Positions 46,201 to 58,900 of a stretch of DNA of 64,000 bases are shown here, one piece after another. Made by a program: the position numbers and the translations under genes. Position 1 is the first letter of the stretch. Each line of letters opens with the position of its first letter. This DNA comes from Heterocephalus glaber. Lineage: Eukaryota; Chordata; Mammalia; Rodentia; Bathyergidae. The DNA lies in assembly GCF_000247695.1 (NCBI RefSeq), contig NW_004624784.1:13990863-14054862 (forward strand), written 5' to 3'. The notes beneath the pieces were generated by a model. The model made no database searches, was not told the DNA's origin, and was given only the letters and a program-made list of their open reading frames with translations.

Positions 46201-49200
46201 CTGGCTGGACAAACCTTGGGGCACTGAGACTGGTGTGAATGCCAGGGTACTGTGAGAGGGAAGTAATGGAAGGATAGAGCTTAGGAAGACACCAGAAACT
46301 AGAGGTGCAGAAATGAGGTGGCAAGGAAGAAAATGGAGGTGGCAAGGACTTTCCTGGGCTATAAATATGCTTTATGACCTGCCTTTCCTTGGGGCTCCAC
46401 CTAGGCCTAGCATGCTAGTAAATTTTTATTCCCTGTGGCTGATCCTGTATTGCTTCCCTGGCAAGGAGGGGATTAGCCTCCTGTCTCAGTCCAGCTACCC
46501 TTCCAAGTGCCTTGAGGAATGGGCAATTTGATCTCTTAGTCTGATTGTGGGGGCTCTAGGCATCCCCCACTGATGGCTCTTTTCCCCTCCAGCATGAAGA
46601 TGCACCTAGCACCAAACTCCAGGGAGAGATCCTAGTCCTGGAAGAGGAGCGGGCTCAGGTGCTGGGCCGTGTGGAGCAGCTCAAGGTCCATGTGAAGGAG
46701 CTGGAGCAGCAGCTGCAGGAGGCGGCCAGAGAGGTAAGCAGGCTTCCAGGGTGCTATCCCCAAATAGGGACCTGAGTTCACTGTCTTGATGGGGACCTTG
46801 GTGTCTGCCCTCAGGCTGAAATGGAGCGGGCACTGCTGCAAGGGGAGAGGGAAGCAGAGTGGGCGCTGCTGCAGAAGGAGCAGAAGGCAGTGGACCAGCT
46901 GCAGGAGAAGCTGGTGGCCTTGGAAACAGGCATTCAGAAGGAGAGAGACAAGGTAACCCACACGTGGCCCAGCCCAGTGCTGGGTACCACTGGCCCAGGA
47001 GAGAAGGAGAAATGCCCTCCCTGGAGCCCTGGACCCTTCACCTCATCATGCGTCCTGTGTACCAGGTAGTCTCTGGCCCTCCAGGAACAGGGGGGCCTTG
47101 TCCTGTGTGGAAGGTACCAGTTTGGAAGGTGCTGCTAGGGGCTGGGCTGGTGTTTGAGGTCTTCTCTTGGTCTCTGCTACCTCTGGATGACTGGGTGTTT
47201 GCCATTCTGGTCCTTTATGGTCCTTCCAGGAAGTGCCAAAGCCCCTTCTCAGGCAGTGAGCACTGCCTGAGGTCTCAGGGCCTGGGGTGATTCAGGTTTG
47301 GGTCCTGCCATCTGAAGAACATCTCCCTCAAGCATGCCTCAGGTGCTTAGGATGTGGTCTTTGGGAGATGGCCTGCAGGCCTCTGCTTCCCCTGCCTTCA
47401 GGATCTGCAGCCTCCCATCTCAGGTGGTCCCAGCTCCTGCCCCTGCCCCTTTCAGATTTTGCGCCAGCCTGCAGGGGCTGCTCCGTTCCAAGGGGCCATG
47501 CCAGCCATGTCCAAGATGCCCAACTGCGTGCCAAAAGCTCTGAAGTGGAGAGGGGTCGTCTATTCTGGATTTGACAGAATTTTCCTAAGAATTTAATTTT
47601 CCTCTTGGATTTTTGAAACTGTCTACCTCTTGCCCTCAATTTTGATGACCTTAAAACTTTTTTGACCCTGTTTTGTTTTTTTTTTCTTTTGGAGCTTTGG
47701 CTCTGGCCCCCAGAACCACACTCCCAAATTCTGTGTCAAATTAACTCCATGCTTGTCAACCAAGCCTGCACTAATGCCCCCTCTAATCACTGTCCTGGGC
47801 GCTCTGCATGCCCTAACTGCCAGGCCACCCAGGCAGGGTTGAGCCATGCCTGCTTTTGCACTAACTCCACAGTGCCTTTGTGCCCCTGGCCTTTCCCCTC
47901 TAATGTTGCCTCCTTCTTTTCTTGGGGTGGGACCCCATGGTTTTGATCAGAAAAGGAACTGGCAGGAGGGCACAGCTAAACTTTGTTTAATGGGCCACTG
48001 ACTGGCAGGAGGGGTATAAGGATGAAGGAAATGCTTGGCAGAAGAGCTGCTCAGCCTGAACAGCTCTTCTCCCTGGAAGGGCCTGGGCTATTGCCTACAG
48101 CATAGTTGGCAGCTTCCTACAGGCCAGGGCAGGCAGGTTATGTTGTACCCCCCTCCCCTGCCTACCTTCTGTAGCTGCCGAATGAGGTCCACTTTCTGGC
48201 ATGGCCTTGGAGGTCTTGGACAGGGCCTTTCTGCCAACTCAGTGGCTACCCATCCTAGCTTTCCCGATTCAGTTACCCCAAGCGGAGGGGAGAATGGTGG
48301 CTTCCCATCCTTCTGTCCACTCTGGAGGCCGCTGAGAACAAGAATGAGGAACTGCCTGGACCTCAGCAACTGGCTTGATCAGGGCCTTCCCTCCTGGGAT
48401 GGGTAGGTGGGTGGAGGGGCATGGGTGGGTGAGTGGGTCAGGTACAGCACAGGGGGTTGCTCCCAGCATGCTCACAAGGAGCCTGCCTTCCTCACTTCTC
48501 ACTGACCTGAGGATGCTTGGAAGCCTGGCCTTTGTCTTTCCTCTGGGCCTAGTTGTTTGAGGTTGTAGTGGTGGCAGCAGTGGTGACAAATGATGGTAGT
48601 GATGATGACAGTTCATTGGGCTTCCTGTCCCAGCCCCCAGCCCATGGCCCCACTCTGGCTTTGGAATCAGTAATAACTGTTTCTCCTCTGCCTGTCCTTG
48701 GGAGGGGTGACTCACCAATTCCTCCCCTCTTCCCCTTTCCCACCCTCAGAGGTGTCATCTTGCCCCAGACAGAGCCACCCACCCCTTCTCTGTACCCACT
48801 CCTGGGGCTCCTATTACCATGGCAACGGCCAACTAATTGCAGCCCTCATCCCTACTCAAGTTCAGCCTGCAGTGCCAGCACCCTACCCCCAACCTGGGCA
48901 GGAGGGGAGGGAGGCTGGGAGTCGGACTGGGGTCCCCCTCCTCCGCTGTTGCACAGCTGTAGCTCTAACATTCACACCCAACCTCTGGACTTAACACCTT
49001 ACCATCATGTCCTGTCTCCCCAGGGTTAATTTTGGTCTCTGGGCAGTGGTCGAATGTGAGGCTCCACTTTTGCCATGTGGCACCAGCTTTGGCCTCTACG
49101 AATTTGGAGAGGAAACAGAAGGCCTTGTATTAGGACCTTCCCAAACATTTCTAGTTCTAGGGACACAAGAGACCACAATTCCCTCTCCCTGTCCCCTACC

Positions 49201-50514
49201 CCTGCCTATGTAACAGGTTCCTGCGCCTGCATTACACCTCCGCTCCTAGCCTCTCTCCCTGTCTGCCTTTCCTTCTCCGCTGTCTTCTTCCTACCCCTGG
49301 CCTGCTCCTCAGACGCCTGGCCTGTCCCGAGTCCCCACGCCGCGCCCTCCGCCGCGGGCCGGAGTTGAGGAGTGTGTGTTCTCTCTCCCCTGTGCCCCGC
49401 CTCCCTCCCCTCCCGCCGACCAGGAGAGGGCGGAGCTGGCCGCGGGACGGAGGCACCTGGAGGCCCGCCAGGCACTGTACGCCGAGCTCCAGACGCAGCT
49501 CGATAACTGCCCCGAGTCAGTGCGGGAACAGTTACAGGAGCAGCTGAGAAGGGTCAGTTCCAGCCCCTTCCCCGGCCCCCGCGGGCCACCCACCCCGACT
49601 GAGGAGAGGAGAGCGGTGGGACGGGACCGCCCGGCCCCTGCAGTGCTGCTGGACACCAGGGTCGGTGCTGTGGCTTGGAGGGGACAGGCGAGGTTGGGGG
49701 GACCAGCGCTACAGGCTGTGATGCCCGCGAAAGGGGCCCAGTGGAGCACAGCAGAGGGAGTCGGGAGGGGACAGGTTCCCTGCCCAGATTCCCCGGGTCG
49801 GGTCGAGCCCCCACCACTCCAATCTCTGTGGCCTGGCCTTCCGGCCCCAGAGTGGCAGGGTGAGCACCACCCAACCCTTCAATATCACTGTCGTTGAAGG
49901 AGGCAGAGGCCCTAGAGACTGAGACAAAGCTCTTCGAGGACTTGGAATTCCAGCAGCTGGAGCGGGAGAGCCGCGCGGAGGAGGAGCGAGAGCTGGCGGG
50001 CCAGGGGCTGCTGCGGAACAAGGCGGAGCTGCTGCTCAGCATCGCCAAGAGGAAGGTGGGCGGCCACTCCTGTCCCTGGGCTCAAGAGCAGGGCTGACTT
50101 CAAGAAAGTTAACTTCACCTTTTGTGCCTCTGTTTCCTGGTCTGTAAAATCAGAACTACAGCAGGCCATTGTGAGAATTAGCATGTAAGGCAGGATGGAA
50201 TGCATGATGACAGAAAGCACTCAGAAAAGGGTGGCGTCCAGGACAACATACTCAGTCCTCTTATTTATAGCTCTGCCATGCCAGGGCTGAACCAAGGCTG
50301 GAACCCAGGTGGATGCCCTTTCTTGGACCCCCAATTGAGAATAGTGTCCTGGCCCTCACACTAAACCCTAACCCTAACCATAAGGGGTAGCTAGTATTAG
50401 TGCCTGTGGTCCCCTCCATTTTCCAGTGGAAAGTCCAGTTGGCTTACTTTCAGAAATGGGCGCTGTCTGGGCAGGAAGTGAAAAATGGAGGGGGAGGCTT
50501 ACCTCAGCTGGTGT

Positions 50515-50560
<46 letters not shown>

Positions 50561-52942
50561 TGGGGATTGAACCCAGGGCCTCCTACTTGCTAAGCAGGTG
50601 CTCTACCATTGAGCTACACCCCCAGTTGTGCCCCTGTCCTTACAGAGTTCTGTCTGATTGAAGAGCTGGGGCTAGAGAGACCTAGCGTCTGAACACTAGA
50701 GCTGGCCAGGGGTCCAAGGAAGGGACCCACCTGGGTTCCAGCCTTGGTTCAGCCCTGGCACGGCTGAGAGCTATAAACAAGAGGACTGAGTATGGTATCC
50801 TGACAGGCTTTGGTGCGCTAATGCTGTGATTGTTTCTGATCTCAGCCAGACCAGGCATGGCTGGATGATGGGCTAGATGTGCATATGTCTGGAGGAGGCA
50901 GGGAAGGAGGGCCCAGGAGACTCTCGTACCTGTGGCTGAGGCTTGAGCTCCTGCATCCATGTGTGTGAGTGTGCAGTTTGCCTGTCTGGAGTATGTGCAA
51001 GTTGAGGACAGTGAGATAGGGGAGCAGTATCCCAAAGCGGTGAGTCATGGGGCTTGCTGGCCAGCCTGTGTTTGGTGGTAAGTGGGGAGCTACTGGACCT
51101 CCCAAGTCCAGGCCCTTTGCTTCTCTCTCTGAGTTACTGTGCCTTACAAATGCATACATTTTTCAAATTGCTGAGCACGTGTGTGTGTGTGTGTGTGTGT
51201 GCTAGGCTCCCTACCAGGGGACTGCTTGGGTCATCTCATGTCCTTAGGGTGGTTTCACAAGGCAGGCACTCTTATCCCCATCTTATAGGGAGAAAAACTA
51301 GGGCTCAGAGAAGCCACACATTTATCCAAAGCCTCCCAGGCTACCAGCTTAGAGTCAGAGTTGGAACCCAGGCCTGCCTTGGCTCATAATGGTCCTTCCA
51401 CTGTGCTGTGTGAGGTATAGAGGCTGGCATTTCTCTGGCCTCTTCTGCTTTCCTTCTGAGGATATTCATCAAGGAGCCTTTAGATCACCTATTCCTATCT
51501 CTTTGAGGTCCTAGAGGCCATAAGTTCCAGGAAGTTTGGGAGGGGTCAGTAGTATGGACTCCACTTCTTTCCTCTCCATGCCCACTCTAGCCTCTGGCAA
51601 ACAAGTTCAGCTCTGAGACCTGGATGTGTGGGGGTGTCATATTCTCCCTCATGTTCTTCCCTGTGCCCAGCCTCACCCTGCACCCAGGCTCTGCCTGCCC
51701 TAGAACCCCGTGACCCTCTGTCTACTCTGGTTCAAAGTGATTGGGGGAGTACTATCCCTGGAATCCAACAGATCTGGTTCTAGTCCTAGCTCTGCTACTT
51801 GCTAGCTGAGACCTTAGCTCCTAAATATAGGAGCTAAGTTCAGTGTTCTCACCTATGAAATGGGCACTAAAGGCACCAGCCTCATAAGATTAAATGAAGT
51901 AACAAATGCAAAACATCCAGCAGAGTTCCTGGCTCCTCCTGGGGTCTGTGGACATGGTGGCTCTTGTTGTGAGAGTTACTGCCTAACCTGCTGCTTTTCT
52001 TGGGCTGACTCCAGGTTTAGCACAGCTTCTTTCTTCATGCTTTCTTCTCCCACCACTTTGGGACACAGCTCCCTCGATCTCACTGTCCTCACCTTGCACA
52101 CACTCCAGACAGGCAAATGGCACACGCATGCACACTGATGCAGGAGCTCAAGCCTCAGCCACAGGGAGAATGCATTATGCATTCCTCTCTGAGGAATCTT
52201 GTTCCTCAGAGGGGTGGTTTAGACCGCCTCTTTCCGTAAGCCTTCCTGGAACTAACCCTGCCCATATTCCCTAGCGCTTATCCTCTCTCACTTAGTATCT
52301 TTCTGTTTTCTTTTGGCAAATGATTGTTGAGCCAGGCACTATGCTAAATCCTGTTGTCCTGCCCTCAGATCTTATATTTAGGATGAGGTGGCAGTGGGTG
52401 GTAGAGACAGATATATTGACAAATAACAATAAGGCAAGGGACATGGCGATATAGAATAATATGAACACAGAGGAAGGAACAGAGAAATTGAGGCACAATC
52501 AAAGATGGCTTTGGGAAGGAGGTAGCATTCGGTCTAGTCTTGGAGGCTGACAGGCTCAGCACAGGTGCAGAGGCCTGGGACAGCACCCCTGGCTGAGGGA
52601 GAGATAGAAGGGAGGCTTGAAAGCACACAGCTGCACAGCCGAGTTACATTGTGGCTGAACCCAGGGAACATAGAGGGCTGAGCAGGCAAAGGGTAGAACC
52701 TGTTCCTGAAGCCCTTGGGTGCTGGTTAGGGAGTTTGTGCTTCATCCTGTGTGTAATGAGGAGCCATGCATTCCTGTAATTCCAGCGCTCAGGAAGCTGA
52801 GGCAAGAGGATCACTGAGAGTTTGAGGCCAGCCTGGGCTACATAGTAAGACCCTGTCTCAAAAACAGAATACCAAAAATGAATAAAAATGCTAGAGATGT
52901 AGGTTATTATGAAGGCCCTGGGTTTAATTTCCAATAACGAAA

Positions 52943-52973
<31 letters not shown>

Positions 52974-55900
52974 CGTAGAAAAGAAAAAAAAAGCCAGTTA
53001 TGCTCGTGTACACCTGTAGCCCTGGGTTCTCTGGGGGCTGAAGCGGAAGGATTGCTTGAACTCAGGAGTTCAAGTTTAGCTCAGGCAACATAGGGAAACC
53101 CTGTCTCAAAAACAAAGTTACTGGGCCAGGGATTTAGCTCAATGGTGCCAGCCCATGCCTCAAAAGCGCAAAGTCCTGAGTTCAATCCCTGGTACCAATA
53201 AAAACCCCACCCCCAAAAAAACCCACAAAGTTGCTCAAGTAGTGTATATTATATTTAGAAAGACTGGACAATTCAGATAAGCAAACACAGCTCAAAAACC
53301 ATTTTAAGGAGATATTTTGTAGCAATGTGGAGTGGATCAGAAAGCTGGGAGAGCAGCAGCAGCAGGCTGGTGAGAAGCGCAGCTGGGAAAGCAGAGGGCT
53401 TGGATGCAGTAGTGGGTGACAGGGGTTTTGGCTAGTTTGCCTGGTGGCCCAGAGGTCACTGGTTGAGGGAGTGAAGGAAAAGCAAGAGAAGGAGCTGACT
53501 AGGGTACTCTGAGTTTTCCTGGGGTGAGTTGAGGCCAAGCAGAAGAGCTGGTTGAGTCCTTTCACCTGAGCCTGGGGACTCTGGGCAGGAGAGTCAGCCA
53601 GGTCTCACCTGGGGCTCAGCCCCATATCCCCTGGGCCTCACCGAACACCACCCCTCCCATCTCCTCAGGAGCGCCTGGCCATCCTGGACAGTCAGGCTGG
53701 GCAGATCCGGGCCCAGGCTGTGCAGGAGTCAGAGCGCCTGGCCAGGGACAAGAATGCCTCCCTGCAGCTGCTGCAGAAGGTACCCATCTCGGGTTTGGAC
53801 AGGGACTGGGTGGGGTAGGTGAAGGGCATGGAGAAGGGCCGGGGTGGGGATTTCCCAGTGTGAGGGATACATCACAGGGGCTCTTCCCTAACCCTTGTCC
53901 CACTTCTCTCTAACTTGACCACTCCGGGCTTTCAGGAGAAGGAGAAGCTGACTGCGCTGGAAAGGAGATACCACACACTCACAGGGGGCAGGCCTTTCCC
54001 AAAGACCAATTCGACCCTCAAAGAGGTAAAAGTTGGGTCAGCCCCAGCTTCAGGCCCAAGGGAGCAACCTGTGCCACCTTCACCCCAGTGGCTGAGGTCG
54101 AGGGTGGAGGGATCATCCTAAACTGGAGAGATATGAGGAGGAATGGCCCTGGGGTCTGAGATTTAAACCTCCCTGGGTACCAGGTGCTTCTCTGTTGCTT
54201 TCTGGGCGCTCAGGAGCCCATTGATCTTACCATTTGGGGTGACTGGATATATGCAAGGGGCTCAAGGGCCCTGGTTGGGGTAGGCAGACAGCTCAGAGGT
54301 TTGGTAGGGGACAGGGCTGAGTGGACTCACCTTGAGGGGCAAAGTTCTTAGGGATCCTGATCTTGGGGGTCTCTGGGCTTCCACCTGAAGCCAGGCTCTT
54401 AGCTTAGAAGTGGGCATTGAGGCCCCTAAGTAGTTCTTTTCCAAGTCTGCACATCTGATGTGTGAGGCCTGATTAGGACATACTTGGTTTTCTGACCTCT
54501 TTCCTCCCTCCCTGTGTCACTGCACAAGTGATTCGGCCTGGGGCGGGTGGCTGAGGTGTGTGAGGTGAGCCCCTTCACCATGACCCTCTCTGTAGGCTCA
54601 GCTGCTCATCTCCAATTCCTCAGAGATGGGGCTGGGGACCAAGGCTCTGGGTCCATTCTCAGGGTCTTCTCAGGCTGGGGACTCCTCTGTCTCCTTAACC
54701 CCACCTGCTTCCACTCTGCTCTGCCCCAAAGTACAAGAGGTAATCACAGCTCACTGTGTGCCCTGCTTTGCTGGGTGCCTATCAGCCTGCCCACTGAGCT
54801 CCTGCCTGCAGCTTCCCAGGGCCCAGCTGAAGAAGGGCATGTGGCAATAACTGTTTGCTGGGCGGAGTTTGGTGGTGTTTGTGTGAGTGTGCCATTTTGC
54901 CATCCATAGAGTGCCTGGGCAGCCCATGCCAAATCAGAGGATTGATTTGCATGTATTCTGCATGTCATTCACCAGTTTGCACAACACACTGGACCTTCTG
55001 GCTCATTTTCATTTCCCATGACCCTCAGAGGCCAGGCTGGCCCCGGAGCTAGGCCTGGACATGTACCCTGGATAAGGCAGGCTTAGGGTCCACTGGTGGG
55101 ATTTAGCACACACTGTGGATGCCTGCCATGCCCGGCGCTTAGATAAGTTCAGATTCTAAGGATATATGATGGGTTTGATACACCTGTCTTCCCAACCACA
55201 ATCCAATGTGCTGGCATCTTTCTAAGTGCTTACCCTGGCCAGTGGGCCCATTTTCCTTCTAGGGGTTTTAGCTGTTCTCTGCTAAGCCTCTTCCTCAGCA
55301 CTTATCTTGCACAGGCCCTGGGTGTGTCCCCACCTTTCCCCACCTGTTTCCAGCTCCTGCTCTTGTGAGTGGGGTGGGAGAGGACCCTGGGGAATGGTGT
55401 AACTGATGATCCATTCTGCATGTGTGTGGCCTGGGGATACCCAGACGCTGGAGACAGTTGGACTTGCTAGGGTCTGGGTTCTGTGCCTCAGTGGGCTCTT
55501 GGAAGTCCTTCATGGGCTTTTTTACCTGTCTCCAGCCCAGGGCCAGTCCAGTGATGGATCTCTAGGATCTGCTCGGGGCAGCAATAAAATACCAAAGTGG
55601 TCTCAGGAGGAGCCTTCTACAGTCAGTTCTGTCCAGCCTTTTCAGTTCCCCTGCTCCCACAGCTGACTGGCTAGGAGGCAGCTGAGCACCTGCCGCTGCT
55701 CGGGATTGTGTGCTGACATATGTGCCTGGCATGGAGTGTGGGGTGTTAGGTACCAGATTGAACCTCGTTAATCTCTTCTCTGCTCCCCCTACCCTGGGAT
55801 CCCTAGGAGTATGTGAGCCTGGCACAGGTTCTCCAGCTGTGCTCTCGATTGGACCCCTATGCTTCTGCCACCTCCCCCAGCGTGCTCACCCAGTCCCTGC

Positions 55901-58900
55901 CTGACAGTGAGGTACCAGCTGCTGAGTATGGATGCCCTCCATTGCGCCTCGGGCCTGGGTAGGGGTGGGGCAACAGCAGGGTCAGTCTTCAGCAGTGAGA
56001 GAGAAGGGCAGCTGGCCAGGGGCATTGAGAGTGTTTCCCTTTCTTCCCAAGGCCTCAGGAGCTGTCATCAGCTCACGATGGCTCGGGGAGGGGCAGCCTT
56101 TCTGCTCTAGGAGAAGAGCATCTTGTCTAGAGGACTCTGGTTCTCCAGGCTGGCCTCTGCTCTCTGCTTCCTACTCTTTTCCTCCCTTGTGGGCAGGGCC
56201 ATGTCTTGGGTTGCAATCCCATTAACCTCTTGTATTCCCTCCTACGCCTGGCCTTCCCCCAAGTACGTGACGCTTGAGCAGCTAAAGGTGATGTGGGGCA
56301 CCTCACCCATGCCCCCCACCCCCACGCCAGGCTGGCCTCCCTGGGCCTCTGCTTCCCGGGACCTGGTTCCCACTACCTGCCTTCCTCCTGTGCTGCCCTC
56401 CTTCTCCTCCTTCGCTTCCATCACGCCTTCACCCAAGGTTGGTGGTCTGTGTGTTCCTGACACCCCCACCCTATGGCAGGTGTGGCTGTCTGTGTTTGTT
56501 TTGCCCGGGCTCACCAGCATCTCAGCTCAGGCCAGCCTGAGGGGCATGCTGGGTGCCTGCAGGCTCTGGCTGGCTGGCATAGTATGCGTCTGTGCTCTGG
56601 GAGTTGCACCCTGACTGTTTCTCTTTGCCTTTATCACATTCAAGACAACTGTCATCTCACTGTTTTTCTCTTCCTTCTCTTTATTGCTCTCCTTCCTCCC
56701 TCTTTTCCTTCCCTTCTTCCCCTTACCTTCCTGTCCATTTTCCCGACATGGTCTTCCTTTCCCTTTCCTCGACCCCTCTTCCTTCTTGTTCTTCCTCCCA
56801 TCCCTTTTCCCTTCCTGTCCTGGCCCTTCCTCTCCATCCTTGCCTTCTCCCTGCCCCTGCAGATGGAGAAACTGCTGCTCCCTGCTGTAGACTTAGAGCA
56901 GTGGTACCAGGAGCTGATGGCCGGGCTGGTGACTAGCCCTGCTGCAGCCTCCCCTCGCTCTTCCCCTCCACCTCTGCCTGCCAAAGCTTCCCGTCAGCTG
57001 CAGGTAACCTCATCCCTGCCAGTTCTTCCCAGGTCTTGCTTCTGTCTGCTCAGAGTACATCCTGCCATCCCCTCAGCCACACTGTACACTATGCATAATC
57101 AGCTCAGCACAGGAAGAAGGGGCTTCTGGGCCTGAAAGGGGCACTGAGGATCTCTCCATGGGTAGTCATCTGGCTCCTGGGGCAGCTGGAGGGCCATTCT
57201 CTTGTGTCCGAGGGTGGTGGTGGAAGGGGTTCTCCCCAGAGCTCACCTCAGTGAGGGCTGGACACACTCTTGGGTCTCTCACAACTGGAATTAGTATGTC
57301 CTAGGAGAAACACCTATATTTCATTCTCCTGGTCTTCCCAAGGGTGATATTTGGAGGCAGAAAGGAGGACAGAAATTCTGAAGTGACAGCCCTGCAGACA
57401 TACCCATCTCCTGAGAGTAGTTGTGGAGGAGGGCGTGGGCCCAGCTACTGACTGTGGCAGAGGAAGGGAACTTGGATAGTCTCTGGTTTTACTCCACTGA
57501 CTTACTGTGGTGCCTAAAATTCAACCATTCAAGAGTCATTTTTTTTTTTTGGTACCGGGGATTGAACTCTGGTCCTTGTGCTTGCGAGGCAGGTAACGGA
57601 ACCACTGAGCTAAATCCCCAGCCCCAAGAGTCATTTTTGAGTGAAGGTGCTGCACCTGTAAGGCTGTGACCTCAGCTACAATTCCACATTCCCTTTGGGA
57701 GGAGTTTGATTCATGTAACTTGCTGTGTGCCCAGCTGGCTGGAGACTTTGCCATGTTTTGATCCATTTAATCATTGCCACAGCCTTTGAGGTAGACGGTG
57801 TTAACTCTCATTTTACAGATCAAACACTGGGACATGGAGAAGATAAGAAAACTTGCCAGGGCCATATAGCTATGAAGAAAGTGGTAGAGCTTATGTGGAG
57901 AGTCAGGGCTCTTGACGCCAAAGACTATATTCACTGTATGTCAGTGCTTTGAGGGAGCGTGACAATGCATTAATGTAGTCCTGCACCTTCCCTTTGCACA
58001 CAAGGAAGCCGAGGCCCAGAGTGGGGAAGTGAATTGTCCAAGGGTACACAGTCTATTAGTGGCAGAGCTTTGACCAGAAAGGACCTGGCCCCTACCTTGT
58101 TCTCCTGTGCAGCTCTTAACTTCTTACTGGTGTGGGTTAGTTTGCAAGCCCTTCTCAGATCCAGGGTTGGATCAGGATTGGGCTAGGGAGGAAGAACCTG
58201 GGAAGGAAACTTAGCAGCTGGCAGTAGCATGTGCCCATTGGGGAACCCAGGAGACTCAACCCATTTGTCACCTGGAGTCCGAAGGCCTCAGAGGCCTGGT
58301 GCTAGGGTAGAGGACATGAGGTGGCTGCTAGTGGGGAAGCCAGAGCTCACCTGGTCTCTTCCCTACAGGTTTACCACTCCAAGATGGATGGCGAAGCCAC
58401 AAGCCCACTGCCTCGGACCCGTAGTGGCCCACTCCCCTCCTCATCTGGCTCCTCTTCCTCTTCCTCCCAGCTCAGTGTGGCTACCCTGGGTCGCAGCCCC
58501 TCCCCAAAGGTCTGAGGACAAAGAGTGGTGGGGGAATGGAGACTGCCGTCCTAGGGCAAGGCCAGGGCCACCCTGCAGACTGTGGGGTGGAGTGGGGTGG
58601 TCTGAGCCCTGGTACCAGCACTCTGTTCCCTCTGCAGAGTGCCCTGCTTGCCCAGAACGGCACGGGCAGCCTTCCTCGCAACCTGGCAGCCACACTGCAG
58701 GACATTGAGACCAAGCGCCAGCTGGCCCTGCAGCAGAAGGGTGAGTGGCTGTAGTGCCAGCCCCCCTGTGCCCTGGGGGACCTCCCACACCATTCACAGG
58801 ATGTTTTTCTTTTAATTGGGATCTGGGTGAGAGGAGAAAGTATTTTGGTTGGACACTGAAAGAAGAGCTTCCTGGATGTTTATCAAAAGACTTGGGGGCT

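Larger units (their letters stand above)
50056..53668 (+). other. PHLDB1: PHLDB1 intron with inverted repeat and old repeats
   Basis: 3.6 kb. It holds MIR-like pieces (about 50,105-50,195, 51,245-51,380, 51,770-51,910) and a short telomere-like run (50,361-50,379). There are (TG)n at 50,512-50,557 and 51,179-51,201, and an ID-like remnant at 50,556-50,628. A 115-bp inverted pair lies at 50,929-51,042 and 52,051-52,165. B1 and ID sequence lies at 52,765-53,215. Confidence 0.6.
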
